DNA of 64,000 nt from VRUE01 sp963712595. GTDB lineage: Bacteria; Actinomycetota; Thermoleophilia; Solirubrobacterales; 70-9. Positions 34,406 through 44,200 of the stretch are shown here, piece by piece. Position 1 is the stretch's first letter; each line of letters begins with the position of its first letter. The notes beneath the pieces were generated by a model. The model worked only from the letters and a program-made list of their open reading frames with translations, searched no databases and had not been told where the DNA came from. The DNA is taken from the NCBI GenBank assembly GCA_963712595.1, contig CAVQIM010000004.1, positions 186,001 to 250,000 of the forward strand. The letters are read 5' to 3'. A program made the position numbers and the translations under genes.

Positions 34406-34759
34406 GTGGAGGCTGTGCCGAGGACGCAAGATCAGGCCGTCGAGGCCGCCAAGGGTGTCTGCCCGCACTTCCACGCCGCGATCGAGCTGATCGGCAAGCG
34501 CTGGACGGGGGCGATCGTCTCGGCCCTGACCGAGGGGCCGCTGCGATTCGGGGAGCTGGCCAGAGCGGTCCCCGGCCTCTCGGACCGGTTGCTTTCCCAG
34601 CGCCTGCGGGAGCTGGAGGACGAAGGCCTGGTCGAGCGTGAGGTGGAGCCGGGCACGCCGGTTCGGGTGACCTACTCGCTGACGAAGAAGGGCGCCGACC
34701 TGCGTCCGGCGATTCAGGAGCTGAGGCTCTGGGCACGGCGCTGGAAGAAGGCCGGATAG
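34406..34759 (+). CDS. HxlR-family transcriptional regulator
   Basis: A 117-residue winged-helix regulator. CPHFHAAIELIGKRWTGAIVSAL is the family start, where the first cysteine often senses redox state or electrophiles. It is followed by FGELARAVPGLSDRLLSQRLRELEDEGLVER (recognition helix and wing). A GTG at 34406 or 34415 is the likely start; the longer frame runs into element A3. The next gene, xseA, starts 9 bases later on the same strand, so they may share a transcript. The target is unknown. Confidence 0.85.
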   Translation: MEAVPRTQDQAVEAAKGVCPHFHAAIELIGKRWTGAIVSALTEGPLRFGELARAVPGLSDRLLSQRLRELEDEGLVEREVEPGTPVRVTYSLTKKGADLRPAIQELRLWARRWKKAG

Positions 34760-34768
34760 CCTCGCGCG

Positions 34769-36133
34769 GTGGACGGAGGGGCGATATCGCCGGTTGAGGG
34801 AGGTCTTGCTTCCCCTGGGCCCGATCTTCCCGGGCCTTTTGCGGTCGGCCGCTACGCGCGCAAGCTGCAGGAGGAGATGCGGCGGCGAGCCCGGGTGCTG
34901 CTGGTAGGGGAGGTCACCGGAGTCGGTCGCAGCAAGGTCCAGGCCTACTTCGAGCTGCGCGATGCCGAGGGGGCGGTCCCATGCGCGATCTGGCTCGACG
35001 ATCTCGAGAAGGCAGGTTTGCCCGGCGGCGGGCTTCGAGACGGCGCCGAAGTCGTGGTCGCTGGGGGTCCCGACTACTACCCCGGCGGCGGCCAAGCCTC
35101 CCCTAGCTTTGCCTTTCGCGCGACCCACGTCCGACTCGCCGGAGAGGGAGACCTGCTGGCCAGGCTCGAGTCGCTGCGCCGACAGCTCAGGGCCGAGGGC
35201 CTCTTCGAGCTGCAGAAGCAACTCGCGCGACCGCTGCTGCCGCAGGCGATCGGGGTCGTGACCGCGGAGGCGGGAGCGGCTCGGCGCGACCTGCTTGCCG
35301 GGCTCGAGCGCCGCGGCTGGCGGGGGACGGTCGTCTGGGGCTTCGCCCCCGTGCAGGATCGCCACGCCGCGCCAGCGATCGCGGCTGCGATCCAGGGCCT
35401 GGCGGCGCAGCCGCAGGTCGAGGCGATCGTCGTCACTCGCGGGGGCGGCAGCCTCGCCGACCTTTGGGCCTTCTGCGACGAGACCCTCTGCCGCACGGTG
35501 GCGATGCTGCGCGTGCCCGTGATCAGCGCGGTGGGTCACGAGCGCGACTCGACCCTGATCGACGACGTCGCCGCCCTCGCCTGCTCGACGCCGACGCACG
35601 CCGCTGAGGCGGCGGTTCCGCTCGATTGCCTCGCCGCAAGGGGGGAGCTCGATCGCAGCGTCGCTTCGTTGCGGCGGGCAGGCGAGGGCGCGGTGCCGGC
35701 ACGCACGCCGCACCTGGTGGCGCTTGCCCGCGGACCGGCGCGGGCGCTGCGGCGCGAGCGCCTCGCCCTGAACCAGCGCACCCGCGAGATCCGCGCTGCC
35801 TCCGAGCGCGGCGTTGCCGAGCGGCTTGGCTTCCAGCGCCGCCTCGCCACCGTGGTGCTGGAGCGAGCCCGCCGCCGCGCCGCCGGCCCGGACATGGAGC
35901 GCCGGCGCGAGGCCCTGCACCGGGCCGAGGTGGCCCTCCGCGCCCACGAGCCGGAGCGGACGCTGGAGCGCGGCTACGCCCTGGCCGAAACCGCCGACGG
36001 CGAGCCCGTCGGCAGCCGCGCCGACGCCGTCGCCGCCGCGCGCGTCAGACTGCGTTTCGCCGACGGCAGCGTCGGAGCCAGCATCGACCCGCCCGCGGCG
36101 GACGCGGAAGCGAGTGAGCAAGACAACCGGTAA
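34769..36133 (+). CDS. xseA: Exodeoxyribonuclease VII large subunit
   Basis: A 454-residue nuclease subunit with a GTG start. The N-terminal OB-fold is LLVGEVTGVGRSKVQAYFELRDAEGAVPCAIW. The catalytic core has AIGVVTAEAGAARRDLLAGLERR, VEAIVVTRGGGSLADLWAFCDE and VPVISAVGHERDSTLIDDVA. The coiled-coil C-terminus ends LERGYALAETADGEPVGSR. With XseB it degrades single-stranded DNA. The last 16 codons and stop lie inside repeat E2. Its 3' end is only 2 bases from the xseB start. Confidence 0.93.
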   Translation: MDGGAISPVEGGLASPGPDLPGPFAVGRYARKLQEEMRRRARVLLVGEVTGVGRSKVQAYFELRDAEGAVPCAIWLDDLEKAGLPGGGLRDGAEVVVAGGPDYYPGGGQASPSFAFRATHVRLAGEGDLLARLESLRRQLRAEGLFELQKQLARPLLPQAIGVVTAEAGAARRDLLAGLERRGWRGTVVWGFAPVQDRHAAPAIAAAIQGLAAQPQVEAIVVTRGGGSLADLWAFCDETLCRTVAMLRVPVISAVGHERDSTLIDDVAALACSTPTHAAEAAVPLDCLAARGELDRSVASLRRAGEGAVPARTPHLVALARGPARALRRERLALNQRTREIRAASERGVAERLGFQRRLATVVLERARRRAAGPDMERRREALHRAEVALRAHEPERTLERGYALAETADGEPVGSRADAVAAARVRLRFADGSVGASIDPPAADAEASEQDNR

Positions 36134-36179
36134 TCATGAGTGGGAACGAGCGAGAGCAGAGCACGCGGGCTGAATTTGA
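36087..36179. repeat. E-type 93-nt repeat, copy E2 (across xseA/xseB)
   Basis: It covers the last codons of xseA, the 2-base gap and the first 14 codons of xseB. It aligns without gaps to 6832-6924. The ends are highly conserved (first 20 of 20, last 21 of 24 bases). The middle 49 bases are about half identical. It therefore contributes the C-terminus of XseA and the N-terminus of XseB. Confidence 0.6.
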
Positions 36180-36399
36180 CTCTTACGAGGCCGCGGTCGA
36201 GCGCCTGGAGCAGATCATCGATCGGCTCGACTCCGGCCAGGCCGGCCTGCGCGAGACCCTCGACCTCTGCCGGGAGGGTCGCGACCTCGTCACCTACTGC
36301 TCCGCCGAGCTAGACGCCGTCGGCGAGGGGCTGAAGGAGCTGCGGCTCGACGAGCTGGCGACGAAGCTGGCCTCCTCCGCCGATTCCGGCGGGCCGTGA
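36136..36399 (+). CDS. xseB: Exodeoxyribonuclease VII small subunit
   Basis: An 87-residue protein; the XseB pattern begins FDSYEAAVERLEQIIDRLDSG and continues LDLCREGRDLVTYCSAELDAV. The first 14 residues (MSGNEREQSTRAEF) are extra and are encoded by repeat E2, so the real ancestral start may have been further in. It is the partner of XseA, starting 2 bases after its stop. The length otherwise fits the family. Confidence 0.9.
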   Translation: MSGNEREQSTRAEFDSYEAAVERLEQIIDRLDSGQAGLRETLDLCREGRDLVTYCSAELDAVGEGLKELRLDELATKLASSADSGGP

Positions 36400-36443
36400 G
36401 ATAGGTTCCGAGCCCGTCTCAGCATAAACAGGAGGTTTTGCAA

Positions 36444-37163
36444 ATGAAGGGACTCTTGTCCCGTCGGCCCTCGCCGGCGCTGATCGTCGCGGTGATCGCG
36501 CTGGTCGCCGCAATGGCCGGCACCGGCTACGCCGCATTCAAACTGCCGAAGAACAGCGTCGGCACCAAGCAGATCAAGAACAAGGCCGTCAACACGGCCA
36601 AACTCAAGAAGGACGCCGTGACCGGCGCCAAGGTGAAGGACCAGTCGCTCACGGGCAGCGACATCAAGCTCGACACCCTGGGCACCGTTCCGTCGGCCAA
36701 CACGGCGAACACGGCCAGCACGGCGAACGCGCTGGCTCCGCTTGAAGCGACGCATTTCGTTGGGGCTCCGGGTCAGCCACCGTTCGGGGGCAGCAGCACC
36801 AACAATCCGGGCGAACTCGGGATCAAATTCCAGCCGGTCGGCTTCTACAAGGACCACGACGGGATCGTCCACCTGCAGGGCCTCGCCAAAGTCGGAGTGT
36901 CGGGCGGCATCACGCCGATCTTCACCCTGCCCCCCGGCTTCCGTCCGGCCAGCGGCACGATCATGCTGGTCAACGGGTTCTGCTTCGCCGAAGGCGGCAC
37001 CTGCACGACCGATTCTCCCGGGGGTGACCAGCAGACCTACTCGAGGATCCTCGTCGTCGGCTCGGGCACCACGGTCGAAGGCGTGTCCCTGGAGGGCATG
37101 GTCATCGGACCGCCCAACACGTCGGTCTCTCTCGACGGCATTACGTTCAGAGCGGAAAGCTAG
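36444..37163 (+). CDS. Secreted protein with class-typical signal and Lys-rich pseudo-repeats
   Basis: The start at 36444 has AGGAGG 8 bases before it. The 239-residue product starts with a signal sequence (SPALIVAVIALVAAMAGTGYA). Next come lysine-rich heptad-like repeats (NSVGTKQIKNKAVNTAKLK, KDAVTGAKVKDQSLTGSDI; about residues 35-72) and a small TAN/STAN linker. A beta-rich C-terminal domain has two cysteines (GFCFAEGGTCTTD). It is a paralogue of the gene at 9724-10248 in architecture. The repeats resemble a left-handed beta helix or a wall-binding spacer; the role is unknown. Confidence 0.75.
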   Translation: MKGLLSRRPSPALIVAVIALVAAMAGTGYAAFKLPKNSVGTKQIKNKAVNTAKLKKDAVTGAKVKDQSLTGSDIKLDTLGTVPSANTANTASTANALAPLEATHFVGAPGQPPFGGSSTNNPGELGIKFQPVGFYKDHDGIVHLQGLAKVGVSGGITPIFTLPPGFRPASGTIMLVNGFCFAEGGTCTTDSPGGDQQTYSRILVVGSGTTVEGVSLEGMVIGPPNTSVSLDGITFRAES

Positions 37164-37177
37164 AGTTCGAAGGCAAC

Positions 37178-37218
37178 GGCACCGCGCCCTCCGCCACCGT
37201 TGTGCGGAGGGCGGTGCC
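37178..37218. terminator. Hairpin after the secreted repeat protein
   Basis: GGCACCGCGCCCTCCGC (37178-37194) pairs with GCGGAGGGCGGTGCC (37204-37218) apart from one small bulge. It begins 15 bases after the stop of the preceding gene. A T-tract is missing. A GTG at 37202 that could start the next lipoprotein lies inside it, so I preferred the ATG at 37229. Confidence 0.6.
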
Positions 37219-37228
37219 GGCTTTCGCG

Positions 37229-37729
37229 ATGAACTCAAGCAGGCACACGACGCTCGTCCTGGCCATGTTCGCCACGCTTGTCTTCGTGGCCGGGTGCGGA
37301 GGCGACTCGCACTCGTCGACGAGCGAGTCGTCGACGGGCGCGGCGACCGATCTACAGCACTCGGCTGGATTGGAGAATCATCCCCAGGAGAAGTCTTCGC
37401 AGAAGGCCTCTGCCGACGCGCAGCATCGCGCGGATCAGCGGCCCTCGCCCCCTGGTCGGACTGGATCCCAGCCGAAGCAGCACCGGGTCCAGAACACGCC
37501 CGCCGACAAACAGCATGCGAGTGGGGTCGTCGAGGACCTCCTTGACGAAGCCAGCCACACCCCCGGTGGCGCAGAAACGCGCGTTGGCGAGGACGCCCGT
37601 CGGATCCTGGAGGAAGCGCTGGAACAGGGAAAGGCCGACGGTGAGAATGAGGGCAAGCCAAGCGAAAGCAACCAGGATGGTGCTGGGATAGTCGAGCAGC
37701 TGCTTCAGCAGACGGTGAAGCAGCGCTAG
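37229..37729 (+). CDS. Predicted lipoprotein, 166 aa
   Basis: The ATG at 37229 starts a signal peptide with a lipobox (LVFVAGCGG, Cys at about 22). The rest is polar, rich in Ser, Gln, Lys and Glu, with a helical C-terminus (VVEDLLDEASHTPGGAE, then LEEALEQGKADGENEG and IVEQLLQQTVKQR). No domain is recognised. It converges with the large helicase-nuclease gene, with the stop overlapping its end by 4 bases. An antisense frame in the same region looks hydrophobic but is judged a shadow. Confidence 0.6.
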   Translation: MNSSRHTTLVLAMFATLVFVAGCGGDSHSSTSESSTGAATDLQHSAGLENHPQEKSSQKASADAQHRADQRPSPPGRTGSQPKQHRVQNTPADKQHASGVVEDLLDEASHTPGGAETRVGEDARRILEEALEQGKADGENEGKPSESNQDGAGIVEQLLQQTVKQR

Positions 37730-40700
37730 CTGGGCACCGGCCCGGAGCAGGTGCGTCCCAGGGCGGGGCAGCCGCGGCAGAGGGACCAATCCCTCCTTTG
37801 AGGAGCCGCGGGCGCGAAGTCACCTCGCTCGATCGCCTCGACCTTGGCGAGGAGGCGATCGCGACCGGCCTCGATCTCGGCTTGGCCAAGCATGGTCACG
37901 ACGGGATCGCCGGGCCGCTCGAGGAAGACGTAGCCGACCTCAACCTCGCTGACGCCGCGGGACTCCGCCACCGCGAGGGCGTAGACGTCGCGCTGGGTCT
38001 CGTAGCGGGCCGCGTGCTTGGCCGGGTTGGAGCCGGCGAGGCGATCGGTCTTGTAGTCGACCACCAGCGGAGCGGAACCGTCGCGCTCGACCAGGAGGTC
38101 GATCGAGCCGCGCAGGACGGTGCCGGCGACGCCGAGCAGGAGAGGGGCCTCTGCTCGCACCGTCGTCCCGGCCGGGAGGATCCGCTCCGTGAATAGCTCT
38201 GAGCCCAACCAGCCCCGCACCGCGATGAGCATCTCCTCGATCGAGTCTGGGCCCAGGCCCGCCAAGCTTGCGTGGCTGAGGGCGAGATCGGCGGGAGGCT
38301 CGCGCCACTCGTTGGCCTGGCTCCACTCGAGCAGCGCGTGGACGGCGGCGCCGTGCGCGGCGCGTAGCTCCCTTTCGGCGGGGCCAGTCGTGGCTGCCTC
38401 GGCTTCGATCGGCTCGGCGCCCCCCCCGGGAAGGGGGCTGTCGCCGCGATTGCCGAGATCGAGAACGCGCTCCAAATAGAAGCGATAAGCGCAGTCCTCG
38501 AAGGCGGCGATCGCGGTGTAGGAGAGCGTGCGATGGGGAACCGCCGGGGGCGGACGCCGCAGCAGCGGAGCTGGCCCGACGCCGTCTTCGCGCTCGTCGC
38601 GCTTGGCGGGATGGCGCCGCGCAAGCTCAGACGCGCGAGCTGGGGAGGGGAGGTTGAGGCGAACGGCGATCTCGGACGGCTCGAAAGAAGCTTCGAGCCC
38701 CTCGCGTGGCTGCGGCGGCGCGACCGCGACCGATGACTCTTGCTCGCGGTCGACCCAGAGGCCCTCGACGATTCGCTCGATCACGGGCGTGCTCGGCTTT
38801 GTCTCCCCGTTGGGCTGCGGCTTGATCACCCCGCTCAGGATCAGCCGCTGGCGGGCTCGCGTGGCTGCGACGTGGAAGAGGCGCAGGCCCTCCTCGGCGT
38901 CGCGGCCCTTCGCTTCCTCGCAGAGCTCCGAGTAGGAGTAGAGGTTGATCGAGCCAGCGCCGAGGCGCCGCAGCTGTAGACCGACGCGGGGTTCGGGCTC
39001 GCGGCCGAGCGCCAGCAGCGGCGGCCGCGAGCCGGCGAGCAGGCTGCGGGCGAGGTCCGGGACCGCGACCACCTCGAACTCCAGGCCCTTGGCGTTGTGG
39101 ACGGTCATGATCCGCACCCCGTCGTGCCCCTCGATCGCCGTCGCGGCCTGCGCCTCTGCGTCGGTCTCGGCACGCGATGCGAGGAAGTCGAGCAGTCCGC
39201 GCAGGTCGCGCCCCTCGCGCGACTCGAACTCCTCGGCGAGCCGCATCAGCTTGCGCACGTTTGCGAACCGAGCCTCCCCGGCGGGCCGCATCAAGACGGC
39301 GAGGTCGTAGCCGGTCTCGGTCACGGCAGCGTCGATCAGCTCCGCCAGGGAGAGGCGGGCGGCGCGCTCGCGCAGCCCAGCGAGGGTGCTGAAGAAGCGG
39401 CGTAGGAGGCTCAGCTCGGACGCGGGTACCTGCTGCAGGCGCTCGGGCTCGGCCAGCTCTGACTCGCCCGCGCCAACCGCGCGCTCGATCGTCGGCCAGA
39501 CGTGTCTTCGCTTGCCGGTCGCCGCGCGCAGCAGCCAGAGCGTGTCGGGGGCGAGCCCGCAGGCGGGCGAGGCGAGGGCTCCGAAGAGGGCCTGGTCGTC
39601 GAGGGGGTTGGCGATCGCCGCCAGTAGGGCGCAGACGTCGGCGACCTGCTGCTGGGACCAGTAGCCGCGTCCGCCGACCACATAGGGGCGAAGGCCGGCA
39701 CGCTGCAGCGAGTCCTCGTAGGCGTCGAGGTGGGTGAAGGCGCGCAGCAGCACGACCATCTCACCGCGCTGCACACCGGCATCGGCGAGGGCCCGCAGCC
39801 GCTCGGCGACGAAGCGCGCCTCGGCGAGGCAGTTGGCCGGGGTGCGGCCGTCGATTGCGGGAGAGAGGTCGATCCCCTCCTCTTCCCAGCCATCGCGGGC
39901 GGTCATCAGCAGCTCGACCGCGGCGCCCTCGCCAGCGGGGTCGCCGGCCGCCGCCGAGCCAACTCGCAGCGGGTGGTAGGAGTCGCCGAAAAGGACGCTG
40001 CCGATCGCGTTGACCGCGCCGATCGCCTGCGGCCGCGAGCGGAAGTTGCCGCTCAGCTCCATCAGCTCTCCGCGCGGGTTCTCGGCGACCAGGCGCCGCT
40101 GCTCGCGGAAGACGTCGAGGTCGGCGTGGCGGAAGCCGTAGATCGATTGCAGCTCGTCTCCGACCGCGATCAGCTCGCTGCCGGGGCCGCGCAAGGCCTC
40201 GATCAGCCGCAGCTGCAGCCGGTTGGTGTCCTGGAACTCGTCGACCATCAGGTGGCGGAAGCGGTTGCGGTATGCCTCGCCGATCTCCGCCCGCTCCAGC
40301 AGCGCGGCGGCGAGGATCTGCAGGTCCTCGAAGTCGATCCCGGCCCGCCGCTCCTTGGCCGCCGCGAAGCGGGAGGAGAAGAGCTCGAGCAGGCGCGCGA
40401 TCTGGCGATACGCCTCGCCTCCTTCGCCCGCCTCGGCGCTGCGTGCGATCGCTGCCTCGATCGACTCCCTGTACCGGGCGACGCTCTTCGCCCGGCTCTC
40501 GATGCGCAGCGCCCAGAGCTCGTCGAGGCCCGGCGGCTCGGTGGCGTGCAGAACCTCGACGGCTCGCTCGATCGGATCGCGCCGGGGGTCGTCAGGCTTC
40601 AGCTCGGCCAGCGCCTCCGCCGCCGCGGTCGCGGCCTCTCGCAGCGCCCCCGCGACGTCCGGCTGGCGCTGCTCGGGCAGCTTTGGCTCGGCGACGCCGC

Positions 40701-41256
40701 GGCTGCGCAGCTCAGCGTGAACACCACCGATCATCGTCCGCAGGCCGTCCAGATCGAAGCTCGCGATGAGGTCCTCGCCCGCCTCTCCGCGCTCGACGAG
40801 GAACGCCTCGATCGCTTCCTCGAAGGCCTCGCGCGCCGCTCGTTCGGTCTCCGGCGCATCGAGCACGCGGAAGCCGGGGTCGATCCCCGCGGCTACCGGG
40901 TGCCCGGCGAGGAGGCGGTTGCAGAAGCCGTGGATCGTGGTGATCCAGGCGGCGCCGATCTGGCCGAGCAGCTCGCGAGCGCGCTCGGATCCAGCCGCGG
41001 CGCGGCGGCTCAACTCGGCGCGGATCCGTTGGCGCAGCTCCGCCGCTGCACGATCGGTGAAGGTGAAGGCGAGGATCGCGTCGGCTGGAACCTCCTCGTC
41101 GCAGACCAGCCGGCAGTAGCGCTCGACCATCACGCCGGTCTTGCCCGTCCCCGCCCCGGCCTCGAGCAGCACGTCGTGGCGACCGATCGCGATCGCCGCC
41201 GCCTGTTCGGGCGTCGGCGCGCGCCGCGCCGGCTCTGTGTCCAGGGTCGCGCTCAC
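37726..41256 (-). CDS. AddA-like helicase-nuclease (UvrD/RecB family)
   Basis: A 1176-residue ATP-dependent helicase-exonuclease. The N-terminal UvrD domain has Walker A in LLEAGAGTGKTGVMVERYCR (about residues 31-48), then FTFTDRAAAELRQRI, TTIHGFCNRLLAGHP, LMVDEFQDTNRLQLRLIEAL and later VRIMTVHNAKGLEFEVVAVP. The C-terminal RecB-type nuclease motif is GSIDLLVERDGSAPLVVDYKTDR, and a cysteine group (SLCRGCPALGRTC) lies at the end. It starts with GTG, overlapping the stop of the upstream AddB-like gene (GTGA). The two together should process double-strand breaks, as AddAB or AdnAB do. Confidence 0.88.
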   Translation of the reverse strand: MSATLDTEPARRAPTPEQAAAIAIGRHDVLLEAGAGTGKTGVMVERYCRLVCDEEVPADAILAFTFTDRAAAELRQRIRAELSRRAAAGSERARELLGQIGAAWITTIHGFCNRLLAGHPVAAGIDPGFRVLDAPETERAAREAFEEAIEAFLVERGEAGEDLIASFDLDGLRTMIGGVHAELRSRGVAEPKLPEQRQPDVAGALREAATAAAEALAELKPDDPRRDPIERAVEVLHATEPPGLDELWALRIESRAKSVARYRESIEAAIARSAEAGEGGEAYRQIARLLELFSSRFAAAKERRAGIDFEDLQILAAALLERAEIGEAYRNRFRHLMVDEFQDTNRLQLRLIEALRGPGSELIAVGDELQSIYGFRHADLDVFREQRRLVAENPRGELMELSGNFRSRPQAIGAVNAIGSVLFGDSYHPLRVGSAAAGDPAGEGAAVELLMTARDGWEEEGIDLSPAIDGRTPANCLAEARFVAERLRALADAGVQRGEMVVLLRAFTHLDAYEDSLQRAGLRPYVVGGRGYWSQQQVADVCALLAAIANPLDDQALFGALASPACGLAPDTLWLLRAATGKRRHVWPTIERAVGAGESELAEPERLQQVPASELSLLRRFFSTLAGLRERAARLSLAELIDAAVTETGYDLAVLMRPAGEARFANVRKLMRLAEEFESREGRDLRGLLDFLASRAETDAEAQAATAIEGHDGVRIMTVHNAKGLEFEVVAVPDLARSLLAGSRPPLLALGREPEPRVGLQLRRLGAGSINLYSYSELCEEAKGRDAEEGLRLFHVAATRARQRLILSGVIKPQPNGETKPSTPVIERIVEGLWVDREQESSVAVAPPQPREGLEASFEPSEIAVRLNLPSPARASELARRHPAKRDEREDGVGPAPLLRRPPPAVPHRTLSYTAIAAFEDCAYRFYLERVLDLGNRGDSPLPGGGAEPIEAEAATTGPAERELRAAHGAAVHALLEWSQANEWREPPADLALSHASLAGLGPDSIEEMLIAVRGWLGSELFTERILPAGTTVRAEAPLLLGVAGTVLRGSIDLLVERDGSAPLVVDYKTDRLAGSNPAKHAARYETQRDVYALAVAESRGVSEVEVGYVFLERPGDPVVTMLGQAEIEAGRDRLLAKVEAIERGDFAPAAPQRRDWSLCRGCPALGRTCSGPVPS

Positions 41257-44200
41257 CGGTCGTTCCCTTCGAAGTCCTCTTCGCTCACCGGCGCCCGGTC
41301 GCGGCGGCAGATCGGGGCGAACTCGCAGAACGTGGGGCAGACGTCGTGCCCCCGCAGGCCGCGGCGGGGGCCTGGGTCGCGACGGATGTCGCCACTCCGC
41401 ATCCGGGCGACGATCGCACCGGCCCGGCTGCGCGCGTCGTCGAGCAGCTCCTCCAGGCCGGCTCCGTCGACCAGGTCATTGTCGTAAAGCCGGTAGGAGC
41501 CGAGCGCGCCCGCCACCTCGTCGAGGACGGCGCCGCGGGGGCGACGGGACGATGTGCCGCGCAGCGGGTGATAGAGACCGCCGACGGGATCCGCGCCCCA
41601 GTGCTCGGCGATCGCCAGGAGGTAGAGCTGCAGTTGCAGCTTCGCCTTCTCCTCGAGCTTCTCCCGGGGGGTGACGCTGCCGGAGAGCTTGTAGTCGATG
41701 ACCAGGGCGCGGTTTCCGGGGCCGCGATCGACGCGGTCGATCGCGCCGTGCAGGCCCCAGCCGTCGATCTCCAGCACGGGCCGCTCCGTGTCCTCCCCCT
41801 CGCCGAACGCCGCCTCCAGCAGCCACGGCTCGAAGCCGCCGGTCTCGCGCCGCGACTCCTCGACCAGGAAACGGTCGAGCAGGCGCTCGACCCGGCGGGC
41901 GATTGCGCGCTCCGCTGGGTGGACGCCGAGCTCGCGCTCGGCGCAGACCTCCGCGACCAGTTCTCGCCCGCGAGCGCTCCAGAGAGGAAGCGAGGCAGGG
42001 CGGGGGAGGGGATCGCTACCCGGCTGCTCCGCGTAGAGGCGCTCCAGCGCCGCGTGCATGATGCCGCCCTGCAGGAGCGGGTCGGGGAGGGGATCGAGCG
42101 GCTGCGGGTCGAGCTCGTGCCCGGCGAACCAGCGGTATGAGCAGAGGTCGAACTCCTCCAGCGTCGTGCCGCCGTATGCCCCCACCGCTGCCAGCGACTC
42201 GAGCGCCGCTGGGTTGGTGAACGGGCCCGGGGCGCGGGAGGCAGACTCGGCCTCGCGCGCGGCGGAGATTCGCGCCACCACTCGCTGACCGATCTGGCTG
42301 GGCGCCCCGGCGGCGGCGCACAAGGCCGCAGAGTCGGCGTCTCGCCCGCGCGTGGCAACCGCCCGCGCCAGCTCGTCCTCCGAGGGGGCCTCGGCCGGAG
42401 AGGTGACAACCCGGGTCAGGTCGCGAGCTTTGGTGATCGATTCCTCTGCCGAGTCGGGGCCGGACACAGGAGGGGCCGGCGCCAGCAGGCGGCGCACGTC
42501 GTCGATCAGCGGCGAGCGCGCCTCGGCGGCCCCGTTCTCGTCGCTGTCGCGGTAGGAAAGGAAGAGCCGGAGGCGGGGGAGCGAGAGGCAGGCGTAGAAG
42601 AGGTAGCGCTCCTCGGCTTCGGTGTCGCGGCGGGGCTCGAGCCCGAGGGTTTCCCGCTGGTGCTCGGAGAGAAAGGGGTCGCCGCCGCGGTCACGGCGCG
42701 GGAACTCGCCGTCCTGCAGCGAGGCGACGAAGACGTGGTTGAAGCGCCCGGCGCGCAGGCGATAGGGGTCGGCGATTCGCACCCGCCCGGTTGCGGGACC
42801 GCTCCAGGCGCGGAAATCGAGCGTCGAGACCGTGGCTGCGAGTTCCCCGGCCTGGGGCGTCAGTCGCTCGATCTCGCTCAGCTCGGCCAGTGCGTTGGCG
42901 ATCTCCGCCGCCGCACGCAGCTCGGTCCCCTCTCCCGCCGCCGGATGGGCTCCCTCGCCGCGGCCTCGCAAGGAGCGGGAGGCCATCGTTGCCGCCAGGC
43001 GCCCCACGGCCCTCGCCAGCTCGGCTGGCGGGTGCGAGGCGGCTTCCCGGAGTCGGGTCAGGTCGTGCGGAAGATCGCCTCCGTCCGCCTGCCAGAGGTC
43101 GAGGGCGGCCTCTGCGCTCTGGACCCGGCCGCGTCTGACCGCGCGCTCGAACCAGTCGACCCTCGCGGCTGGGACCCCGGAAGGGCCGCGCAGGAAGCGC
43201 AACAGGTCGCTCGCGCGACCCCCGCCGAACTCGGCTTCGAGCAGGGCGACGAGGGCGCCCCCGACCGCGGTGCCGGCAACGGGCAGCTCCGCCTCCAGGG
43301 CGGTGGCGATCCCGTAGTCCTCGAGCACGGAGGCGATCAGCGGGCCCCGCCGCGACGGGTCGCGCACGGCGACGACGATCTCTGCTGGCTCGACGCCCGC
43401 CGCGATCAGCCCCGCGATCTCGGTGCCGATCGCCTCGGCCTCGCCACGGGTCCCCGCCGAGCGCAGCAGGGTGAGCCCCTCGGCGGGAGGTTGCGGCTCG
43501 GCGTCGAGCGCGCCGAAACCGCGCTCGAGCTCGAAGAGCATGCGGTTCGACGTATTCGCCGGATCCGCCTCGGTCACCGTCTCCTCCGCAACGTCGACCC
43601 TCGTCCGCAGCTTTTCCAGCATGCCGGCACGGGCTGCGAGAGCGGCTCGGCCTTGCTCGTAGGGGAGCGCCACGGTTACCTCGGCGATCGGGCTCAGCGC
43701 CTCGACCAGGTCGAGCTGGTTGCCGGTCAAATCGTCGAGGCCGTAGAGGAAGACGGGCCGACCGCGCCAGGGCTCGCCCGAGCGGCGCAGCAGCGCGATC
43801 GCCTCGCGGGCGAGTTGGTCGGAGTCGGTGCGACCGAGCCTCTCGCGCACCGCTGCGTAGCCTGCGCCGAGCGTCGCGAGGTCGTTGAGGTAGGCGGAGC
43901 TCTCCAGGGTCTCGGCGTCCGCGCCGAGATGGGCGGGATCGAGGCCTGCCGACCCCAGCTCCGCGAGCAGTCGCTCGAAGGCAACGGCGAAGCCCGGTTG
44001 CAAGGAGGCCCGGCGCAATGGCCCGAGCTGGGCGCGGTGCTCGGCGATCCCGACCGAGACCGCCCGTTGGCGCTGCACCTGAGAGAGGGCGCTTCCGGGC
44101 GGGGAGCCTGAGACCGCGGCGATCTCGTGGAAGAGGCCGTCGAAGGTCATCACCGCCCCGCCAAGTGCCGCCCCTCGCTCGCAGATCTCGCGCTCGAAGT

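Noticed and set aside
37352..37789. Hydrophobic minus-strand frame of 145 residues
   Set aside because: It overlaps a plus-strand lipoprotein with a clear lipobox and overruns the end of the helicase-nuclease gene; composition fits an antisense shadow.
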